From Venturia oleaginea (Eukaryota > Ascomycota > Dothideomycetes > Venturiales > Venturiaceae): a stretch of DNA of 64,000 bases. The position numbers were made by a program, and so were the translations under genes. Under the pieces are notes generated by a model. That model was given only the letters and a program-made list of their open reading frames with translations, was not told where the DNA came from and ran no database searches. Shown here piece by piece: positions 56,682 through 64,000 of this stretch. How positions within the stretch are numbered: position 1 is the first letter of the stretch; each line of letters begins with the position of its first letter. The DNA lies in NCBI GenBank assembly GCA_013176395.1, contig JABMLP010000013.1, forward strand, positions 248,001 to 312,000. Direction: 5' to 3'.

Positions 56682-57311
56682 TTGGCGGCAAGGATTTTCG
56701 ACCCATATTTAGATTCAGTAATTAACCGGTTTGATAACATCGAATCGGCTCTACGAGGCTTTCTCGCTCACCTCTTGCTCAACTCTACCCCAAACTGTAC
56801 AACAAAAGAAGCAACCAAGAGCCCCCTCCTAAACGCCTGGAAGGCCATGGAAAAAGACACATCCTTCGCCCAACCCCTCAACAACACCACCATCACACCC
56901 CCAGCAGCCCAAACATGCCCAAAACATCAAACCCCCCCCCCCCCCCCCCCTTTCACCCCCTCGCCACAACCCAAGCCCTCGCAAACACCACCCCCCTCGA
57001 ACTCCAAATGTGGAAAGCCTCATCTCCCCCTCCCCCCAAAACGGCCACATAACCTACGAAGACCTCCTGGAAAAGGCACCCATCGATTCTCAACCGACAG
57101 CGACGCCGCGCCGACGAACAAGAGTCCACCGAGGGATGCGAGAAGGCGCGCCGAGGCGCTGAATTATCTGTATCAGACCGATGAGGCGACGCCGGGACAC
57201 GCGGTGTGGTATTGGAAGAATTACAAGGAGGGGAGCGTTTGTTGGGTTTGGCTGGTCAAGGTTATTTCGAGGATGATTGGGGCGGAGAGGGATCTGGGGT
57301 TCAGGAATTGA
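56682..57311 (+). pseudogene. frame-disrupted gene relic around a poly-C tract
   Basis: Protein-like segments occur in different plus-strand frames in sequence order. They are NIESALRGFLAHLLLNST near 56735, TTQALANTTPLELQMWKASS near 56970, NGHITYEDLLEKAPIDSQ near 57040, and EALNYLYQTDEATPGHAVWY near 57155. A run of 19 C (56932-56950) and further C runs lie between them. The simplest reading is one gene with several length changes in homopolymers, either real or from sequencing. No family is recognised. The 209-codon frame as it stands is probably not a true product. Confidence 0.4.
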
Positions 57312-57673
57312 TTGGTGGTTGGGAGTTGGTGAGAGGGGTTTGAGGGGGTTGATGAATTTCCTTTGAGCTGAGCTGAGCTGTGTGTGTGTGGTGGGGATAT
57401 TGGGTAGGGGTAAGGCACCCGACGACTGTAATTTGTGCCATTCATCTATGGCAGCCTGCATGAGCAATTGTCCTTTTCTTCCCTTGGGTGGAAATCTATC
57501 TTGTCTATCAGCGAAGCTAGGTATTCTTCAAGTGCTTCGGGTTTGAGCGATTTTCTTTATGCATGCTCTACTTTAAATCTTCGTATTCCTTTTGGTCGAG
57601 CTCGGATTCGTAGTCCAAGTGGTAGAATTCATTTACCCAGTACGCTTCATCCAAAACCGTCGGGGCTTCATTC

Positions 57674-57943
57674 TCACGGCATGAGGTATTCGGTGGGGAG
57701 TGTTATCGTGTCATCAACATTGGGAGGAGAGGTGTCGTAAGTCTTCCAACCACTGTTCATGAAATGTGCGATCTCATCTTTGTGAACGACACAATTATAT
57801 CTATATTGCCTCTGTTTGAATTCTTTGGAGGCTTGAGTCCGGGCTAACCTGGCAGACCTCCGAAGTTCCTGGTGGGTTTCCTTCCCAGGATCATCTGTCC
57901 CATATTGGCGGTAAACCCTATCCCCGAATTCTATGATCTCACA
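57674..57943 (-). other. open frame without a start, probable gene or element fragment
   Basis: This 89-codon minus-strand frame has no Met near its start and follows a possible acceptor (ATCATAG). It reads FGDRVYRQYGTDDPGKETHQ, LRRSARLARTQASKEFKQRQ, then HKDEIAHFMNSGWKTYDTSP and ends TLPTEYLMP. Composition is clearly protein-like. The RRSARLA stretch recalls linker regions of retrotransposon polyproteins, but that is a weak likeness. Confidence 0.35.
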
Positions 57944-58062
57944 TTATACATCATATGTGCAGAGGTTTGAGCTCGAACAATCTCCCGCGGTGAGCCTGAA
58001 GCAATCTTGTGAGCTGAAGTCAAACCGAACGACGTCTTTTTTGATGAGAATAAGTGGATGCA

Positions 58063-59125
58063 TAACGTATTCCACCACTGAGCCGGCCACACCACCGAGC
58101 CGGCCACTTTTCCTTGGCACGACCAACTCATATTGCGCCTCTTCAATTTTATCGCTATCAACAATAGATTCCAAGTCTGTCGTGCTGCTATCTGATTCAG
58201 AAGATATCTCAATATCCTTTTTACACCTTCGCGCACCCCCCTACTTGACGCGCCTTTGTATGCGCGTCAAAGTGCTTCAACCACTTAAGACCAAGCGCAT
58301 TATTTGTCCAGCCTTTCTCAGAGACCGAGAGCTTCCAATTCCGTGGTATATCTGCCTCCTCATACCACGCAGAGATGTGAACGCGTCCTTTGTAGATAAT
58401 GAAGGGCGGGGTCGCATACTCAGCGGCGCAGATACTCTGGATAACTGTAACCCACTCGCGATTGCCTGGCTGGATCAAATTAGGCCGGGTACGTCTTTCA
58501 GAAGCTGTGACGACCTTCACTGACCCAATAACGCCCATCTGGAAGCCAATCTTGTCAAAGTTGTGCGTATACTTGTCGTGGATGCCGTACTTGGCTTTAG
58601 TATCTGCAACGAGCTTGAACCACGCGCCGATAATCTCTGGATCTTCCTGTAGTATCCTCTGCCTATCCTTTGCTCGATTGAAGGCTACCTTGAGCTCATC
58701 TGAGCGCGTTACGAATCTCTCAGCCCAGCTTTTGCCTACTGGCTCTCCACCGCGTATACCCAGTAGTTTATCCGCCATATCTGCCACCTCACATAGCCGG
58801 GGCACAAATCCTTGCGAATTGAGGTCGAGAATGTATTGGATAAGCGTTTGCTCTTCTGTTGCAGTGAGCTTATGGGCGTTTGGGCGAGTTTGAGATGGAG
58901 AGGTAATTCCGCAGAGCCGATCAGAGAGCCTTTGGTGTTTGATGTTGAAGGCTGCAGCAGCGCGCCGTAAGCTTTGAAATTGGCCAGAGGTATAGGCCTG
59001 AAGAGCGAGATCAATTCTGCCTTCTTCTTGAACGGCTATCGCGTTGCGTTGTTGAGACATTGCGTGTTGAAGAGGATAAGTGCTGTGCCAAGGAAAAGTG
59101 ACCGGCTCGGTGGTGGAATACGTTA
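58063..59125 (-). mobile_element. pogo-family transposon, internally deleted
   Basis: TA bounds both ends. Left end TAACGTATTCCACCACTGAG; right end, inverted, TAACGTATTCCACCACCGAG; both continue to GCCGG and a shared TTTTCCTTGGCA. The left end carries an extra copy of the CCGAGCCGGCCAC motif. At 1,063 bp it is too short for a full pogo transposase. Confidence 0.8.
58221..59060 (-). pseudogene. pogo/Fot1-type transposase, truncated
   Basis: A 279-codon frame starts MSQQRNAIAVQEEGRIDLAL. It has an N-terminal psq-type HTH (SLRRAAAAFNIKHQRLSDRL), a CENP-B-like HTH (VGKSWAERFVTRSDELKV) and the first part of the DDE domain (HNFDKIGFQMGVIGSVKVV, then QPGNREWVTVIQSICA). In the first catalytic motif the usual NFDETGF reads NFDKIGF. 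The frame ends after HFDAHTKARQ, before the second catalytic Asp. An acidic Ser-rich tail (KKDIEISSESDSSTTDLES) is found in the next frame, so the rest of the DDE domain was deleted. Confidence 0.8.
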
Positions 59126-59163
59126 AGCTTAATTATGTATGTTGGATGCTTTGGTGGAGCGTC

Positions 59164-59640
59164 CTACGTAATAATCTTATAAATTTCCGCGATATTCTTG
59201 ACAAGCCAGCGGGGATCCAGGATAACGTCTCCATAACGCAACTGGAGAGTAGTGAGATCTATCGGAGTTTCAAGGACATAGTTATCCAGAAAATCTACAA
59301 TGGTCTCCTGTATTGTTTTTGTCTGAAGCTGTTAGCTGCTGCTCGAGGGATTCAAGCCTAGCTTCAAGACACACCTCTTTGACAAGGATACCGACCTCTC
59401 CACACATTGGGCTAGGAATCAAAGATCTTCCGTAGCATAAGACAAGATTTTTTGGCTCAGTGTGTCTCCAGAACTTTTCAAAATTAAGCTGTAATTCACT
59501 ACGACCGTTTAGCATAAACTCTGATCAAAGCTAACCTTTACGAACCTAAACTCCTTGTTGTACAGAGGGGCAAGGTTCATTACCTGAATCAGTATCCAAG
59601 GCCGGATACTGATGTGACGAAGGATTCACATCTTCTCGCG
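59164..59640 (-). pseudogene. gene fragment with intact introns, weak COR-like end
   Basis: Reading with two introns (59489-59535, donor GTTAGC; 59323-59374, donor GTGTGT with GCTAAC branch) joins three open segments in phase. They are NLAPLYNKEFRFVK, then LNFEKFWRHTEPKNLVLCYG to VGILVKE, then ETIVDFLDNYVLETP to RYGDVILDPRWLVKNIAEIY and a stop at 59164. The motif VILDPRWLVKNI resembles the COR region of Roco proteins. The 5' end is lost or unrecognised beyond about 59600. It sits directly beside the pogo insertion, so it may be the remains of a host gene. Confidence 0.4.
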
Positions 59641-60889
59641 ATGTTACCGGCGTCAGCAGCACCTCCCTGCACCTCGCTGTCGCCGCGAGTGCGTTCCGTA
59701 GGTGAGAAGCAAAGATGAATCCACCGACAAACGACGCGACGACACAACACCACCACGCCCTAGGTCATCGAATACACGCCAATACCAGCTTGAATGGACT
59801 GTAGGGTTACATAGGCATGGCAATACGCGTTGGCAAGAGGCAATGGCAACGTGGACACGGTGGGATTCGTTACCTGGCCGCAAACCAGATGCTCGCTCAG
59901 TCATAACAAGCAGAAACAGGAAATCAAGGGATATCAGGATACGAAAACCATCCGACTCTCTCCTACCTAGCTAGTGACTAGGCCGGGCTGCGAAAGCGGC
60001 TGTGGTACTCCTAGGAGAGAGACAGGACACCCTTGAGCCCGCCTGCACTCTGAGATCGGTCGAACCATAGAGGGGACTGACGAGGGAAAGCAGATCTCCT
60101 GTACTACAGACGTATGGCCTAAGAATACAACTAATAGGGATAGACCTCGTTAATACCTCCCGCCTAACCTCTTCGTTAATACCGAACACAAGTCTACTTC
60201 GTTAATACCTCACCCGATCTACATCGTCAATACCGAACGCCCTACACTTCGTTAAGTCAGACACGGAGCATTAGAAAGGTATGAGATACGAAGCATTCTA
60301 TGAGTGGAAGATACGGAGCATAGGGACAGCGGGAGACACGGACTCTATAACTGTAAGTAGTAATCCGTTTGTTAAGGTACTGGGGAAACAGGCTTGGTTA
60401 GTACGGGACCACAGGACCTCTCTCTCTGGCAACGGATATTGGCATACGGAACCCGTGTAAGACTTGGTCGGCCTATTCGGAGGAGACTCCTTTAGGTAAC
60501 GCGAAAAGGGCGTCAAAAACCCGCGGGGCGTGGTATACAATGGCAGGCACTGCAGGTCCCTAAGACCTCATCCCTTTGATGGGCTCTGACTAGGATAGCC
60601 TCGTGGGAGGTAGGATCAAGTCCTAATCAGAGAGACTGTCTGTATAGCCCGAGAGGACGGATGCGCATGTCGGTGTACTCAGAGTAGGGAAGCCGGAACG
60701 AGGTGCAAACTCGGAAAGGCGTGCCCTTGAAGTATGCTTAAGGAGCAAACTAGGTGTTAACTGGGCAGGAAGGGCTTCGTCCACCCTGAATGCTAAGCCG
60801 GCTTGAAGGCCAGGCTGAACAGGGCAAAGACTCGCTACCTTTGCGGCTCTACCTACAAGGTTAGAGGCTAACATCTGGCCGCAAGCCAA
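59641..60889. other. gene-free, degenerate repeat region
   Basis: Near 60148-60256 a phrase CTTCGTTAATACC recurs about five times with variations. Otherwise no frame was recognised. It may include decayed LINE sequence upstream of the RNase H remnant. Confidence 0.4.
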
Positions 60890-61246
60890 GACAGCAGTCA
60901 GGCCAGCACATTATCAAGGACATCTTGTCAGCCACGCAGCGATTACATCAAAAGGGTATCACCGTGGTTCTCCGATGGATCCCGGCACACTCTAGCATCA
61001 AGGGAAACGAGGCGGCAGAAAGAATAGCTAAAAGAAGTACTAAAGCAGGGAGCGCAGTCCCGTCAGAGATACGACTACGCTCAGCACTGATTAGGCAAGC
61101 AAAGAAGAGCTGTCAACCAAGCGACAAACCACTGCGAGGAGGGAGATTCACTAAATCTATTGATGCTGCCATCCCTGGAAAACACACGCGCACCATCTAC
61201 AATCAGCTATCCAAAACGGAGGCTCAATTACTAGCTCAATTACGAA
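60890..61246 (+). mobile_element. LINE (Tad-like) RNase H remnant
   Basis: The frame PRQQSGQHIIKDILSATQRL, then VLRWIPAHSSIKGNEAAERI and ending with KHTRTIYNQLSKTEAQLLAQ, matches the RNase H domain of fungal non-LTR retrotransposons (the WIPAH...GNEAAE signature). Upstream reverse transcriptase was not found. At about 61246 the frame passes straight into a pogo transposase tail. Confidence 0.65.
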
Positions 61247-61731
61247 CGTCTCCAGCAAGTTCTCTTGATGAGCAGATCAAGCAGCTGAGTAAGGGTGCTC
61301 AGCAGATAGCTCATAATATGGTATTAATGCAGGAGAAAATTGACCGCCTTCAAGACGCAGTCGAAGCCTTAACAAAGCGCCGGAGTCGCAAGCGACGCTA
61401 CCTACAAGTAGAGGAGACCTTAACAGTTGGTGAGGTAACTGACTTATTTACTGCAACAGTGGTCAATAGTTGTGACGAAGGTGATAGACCGTCAAAGAGG
61501 GTACGCGCAGAGAGGCACTGCGGGCATTGCGGCAAGACTGGGCATAACTCTCGAACCTCTAAGGCAGAAATAGAGGACATAGATAATAATAGTGCTTCCA
61601 AAGAATAGAGTACTGTTACTTTATAGTCTAATATTTTGTTGTAGTATTGCGCTGTATCGCTGCGAAGGCGTTTTGGTGATAGGTGGGGTGGCGACTCGGT
61701 GGGGTTGGCGACTCGGTGGTGAAACACGCTA
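61247..61731 (+). mobile_element. pogo transposon 3' end with a damaged zinc knuckle
   Basis: It contains the transposase C-terminus: a coiled coil (GAQQIAHNMVLMQEKIDRLQ), a basic stretch (KRRSRKRRY), a LTVGEVTDLF segment, then CGHCGKTGHNSRTS. There the last Cys of the CCHC knuckle is replaced by Ser. The stop is at 61606-61608. The end is a double subterminal motif GCGACTCGGTGG, then TGGTGAAACACG closing on TA (61730-61731), comparable to the right end of the 58063-59125 element. Confidence 0.65.
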
Positions 61732-61740
61732 GACTCTTTC

Positions 61741-62858
61741 TAACGTAGTCTATAGGCCAATGCGCCATATATGGCTGTGCGCCAACCCTACCAAACACGA
61801 CGCGTTCCTCTATTACCACACGAGATGGTACCGCCACAACGACAAGAGGCCTTACACCGAGAAGGTAGGCTTGAACTAGCTGTTCAAGCTTATAAAAATG
61901 GCGATTTTCAAAGCTATAGAGCTACCGCGCAAGCCTATGACGTCCCACGAGATACCCTGCAACGCCGTATTGCTGGTACTCAACCACGACTTGGTTCTAC
62001 CGCAAAAAACCGCCTCCTTACACCCACCGAAGAAGAGTACCTTGTACAGCGTATACTTTCAATGGATGAACGCGGTATGCCATCTACTGTTGCCGCCGTA
62101 CGGACTATGGCAAGCCTTTTAGCCAGTCAACATGGCCAACTCGTCTCTGCAGGTCAATGCTGGGTACGCAACTTTATTAACCGCCACGACGTACTAAATC
62201 GAAGTAAAACCGCAAGTACGACTACCAGCGAGCAAAATGCGAAGACCTAGACCTAATTCAAGCCTGGTTTGAACGCGTACGACGTACACAAGCTGAGCGT
62301 GGCATCCTCGATGACGATATCTACAATTTTGATGAGACTGGTTTTCAGATGGGGGTAATTTCAACTGCAAAGGTTGTTACAGGAGCAGATAAGGCTGGGA
62401 GACCGAGGACAACGCAGCCAGGCAACCGTGAGTGGGTTACGGTTATTGAGGCTACTTGTGCGAAAGGGTTTCCAATCCCTCCGCTCGTTATTTTCGAGGC
62501 AGTAATGCACCAGGCAGCCTGGTATTCAGACGGGATCCTACCACCAGATTGGGCAATTGGCGTGAGCGAGAACGGCTGGACAACCAACGAGATAGGTCTC
62601 TGGTGGCTAGCAGAATACGCCTACTGAGGGGGTTGAAAATGTACCTGCTCAGGTACGGCAACGAGCACCACCAAAGTGCAGCGTATGCCAGTCGCTTGAG
62701 CATAATGCTAGGACCTGCCCAGAGCGTCAAAGAACCAATTAAAATGTATATTACTGTTATAGATGGCGGTGTTGTTGAAATATATACGTCTTTTGTAAGA
62801 ATACTCGGTGGGGTTGGCGCACAGGCATATATGACGCATAGGCCTATAGACTACGTTA
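61741..62858 (+). mobile_element. second pogo-family element, complete ends, internally shortened
   Basis: TA bounds the ends. The inverted repeats match over about 45 bp (TAACGTAGTCTATAGGCC, then ATATATG and TGTGCGCCAA). It starts only 9 bp after the previous element's end. A GGTGGGGTTGGCG motif before its right end also occurs in that neighbour. Confidence 0.8.
61771..62627 (+). pseudogene. pogo-type transposase with a frameshift
   Basis: The first frame (61771-62250) starts MAVRQPYQTRRVPLL, carries the psq HTH (SYRATAQAYDVPRDTLQRRI) and a CENP-B-like domain (AGQCWVRNFINRHDVLNRSK). Near 62205 the family reading moves to another frame, consistent with a 1-nt loss, and continues with YDYQRAKCEDLDLIQAWFER. 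The first catalytic motif DIYNFDETGFQMGVI is intact, followed by TQPGNREWVTVIEATCAKGF. The frame stops at 62627, just after WLAEYAY, so the second half of the DDE domain is missing here too. The C-terminal knuckle is absent. Confidence 0.8.
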
Positions 62859-63069
62859 TATCTATCTACAGCTTATTCAAGTTTTGGACAAAATATATAG
62901 GCTTTCCATAGATCCGAGGCTGTCCGAAACGACGTGATAACGTATATATATGGCGAAATGTTGTACTATAGGCTAAGCAGGTCTTTTCTATTTAAGACCT
63001 AAGGCGATAATAAAATTTAGAATTCAAGACCTCTATTCCGAGATTATCTACGCTTTCCAACCGTTGTGT

Positions 63070-64000
63070 TAACGTTACTCACAAGCGAGTGACGCATACA
63101 AGCGAGTGACGTATAGAATCTTACATCTCATCTTCGCAACACCATAAATCAATCTTTCCGTAACATATTTAAATGAGCTAATATACAATAAATTATTGAT
63201 ATTTAGGGCATTCAGCAGCTGCATGATCGAAGCCTTTACAGAAAAAACAGCTCGGTAACCCGTACCTTTCCTCTCGAGATCCAGCCCTCGATGCCTCTGC
63301 CTCCACTTGTATTTTATTAGCTGTAGGCCGAAATAACAAGTTCTGCGCCTCAGTAATTGTAAGAGAGGGGTTTTATAGATCTAAGCTCTTCGTACCTGTG
63401 CTTTTCTCTTCCTCTTCTCGTTCATCGTCCGTAACTTCTCGTTCTCACTTGCAAGAAGAACAGCGCTGTGCATAGCTACGCGTATTGATCGCTTCAATAG
63501 CTGTAATCCACTCGCGATCGCCAGGTTGTAATTGAGGAGGTTTACCACGTCGATCTGACGAGGTAATAACACGCGAAGTACCTGCAACTCCTATTGCAAA
63601 GCCAGTTTCGTCGAAGTTATAGATGTCCTCATCTACGATGCCGTATCTCTGAATTGTATTGCATACGAGTCGAAACCAGTTTTGAACAACGTCCGGATCT
63701 TCGCATTGAGCTCTTTGGTAGTCGTATTTACGTGTATACTTGGCTTGTAAGGTCGGTTGGCGCTTGACAAAGTTGCGAGGCCAGTTGACACCGATTGAGC
63801 CTTCAGAACCGACGCGTTGCTGAAGCAATAATCTAGCTGCATCACGTAATGCAGAGATTGTAGGAGGATAACCACGTTCGTCCATTGAAATAATCCATTG
63901 TAGAAGGGCTTCTTCTTCTGTGGGAGTAAGCTTAGGATTATTTGCACGCGAATCTACGCGTGCAACGCGTCCCTTGAGGCGGTGTTCGAGATTGCTTGGA
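63070..64000 (-). mobile_element. third pogo-family element, continuing beyond the window
   Basis: The left end is TAACGTTACTCACAAGCG with a repeated ACAAGCGAGTGACG. Reading on the minus strand from the window edge, the transposase passes KLTPTEEEALLQWIISMDER and the catalytic IYNFDETGFAIGVAG to QPGDREWITAIEAI near 63490. It then jumps to the C-terminal part (LLASENEKLRTMNEKRKRK) in another frame. Near 63190-63290 a knuckle CFFCKGFDHAAAECPKY ends the protein. The catalytic middle has been deleted. The 5' portion lies outside the window. Confidence 0.75.
63445..63960 (-). pseudogene. pogo-type transposase fragment (N-terminal and first catalytic part)
   Basis: The frame is open from the window edge region through MDERGYPPTISALRDAARLL, RKYDYQRAQCEDPDVVQNWF and DEDIYNFDETGFAIGVAGTS, ending at SYAQRCSSCK. 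The first catalytic Asp is kept. The remaining DDE residues were removed by the internal deletion. Confidence 0.75.

Overview
This window looks like nuclear DNA of a filamentous ascomycete. Genes are intron-bearing. Most introns are 45-65 nt, with GTRNGT-type donors, CTRAY branch sites and YAG acceptors. The gene set is fungal: Smc5, mitochondrial fumarase, Sti1, UreF, a CYP52-type P450, SF3B4/Hsh49, ATP synthase subunit d, a Snt1-like SANT protein, deoxyhypusine synthase, a GPI-type wall protein, and two small secreted cysteine-rich peptides with a Kex2 site. A helotialean/leotiomycete origin is my inference; nothing in the sequence proves it. Exon joins were worked out by eye from splice signals, reading frame and family conservation.

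Layout. 1-21.3 kb is ordinary gene-rich sequence, mostly on the minus strand: a secreted protein of unknown function, smc5, fumarase, a repeat-rich GPI-type protein, a weak hypothetical region, a DUF2237 protein, STI1, then UreF (+) and a P450 (-). 21.3-25.5 kb is gene-poor. It holds two mariner-like MITEs directly upstream of a secreted cysteine-rich peptide, and a decayed pogo remnant. 25.5-39.3 kb is conserved again: SF3B4 (-), ATP7 (+), a 2,129-aa Snt1-like protein (-) and deoxyhypusine synthase (+). 40.2-49.5 kb holds a Tc1-like element with three in-frame stops, a second secreted peptide that is a paralogue of the first, a solo LTR, and a complete 6.5-kb Ty3/gypsy chromovirus with identical LTRs and a perfect target duplication. 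50.8-55.2 kb encodes a large MATH / USP7-like / MORN / RING protein. From 55.2 kb to the end is decayed, repeat-rich DNA: frame-disrupted gene fragments, a LINE RNase H remnant, and at least four pogo-family copies with related ends.

Most notable observations: (1) the chromovirus lacks a tRNA-type primer site. The 11 nt starting one base after its 5' LTR are the exact reverse complement of 11 nt inside the LTR, about 40 bp downstream of a TATA-like box, which is the Tf1-type self-priming arrangement. (2) The two secreted peptides share a prepropeptide and an eight-cysteine pattern, and both sit beside DNA transposons. (3) The USP7-like protein seems to have lost its catalytic Cys and His but gained MORN repeats and a RING finger. 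(4) One open frame joins a LINE RNase H domain to a pogo transposase tail. No tRNA, rRNA or CRISPR array was recognised.
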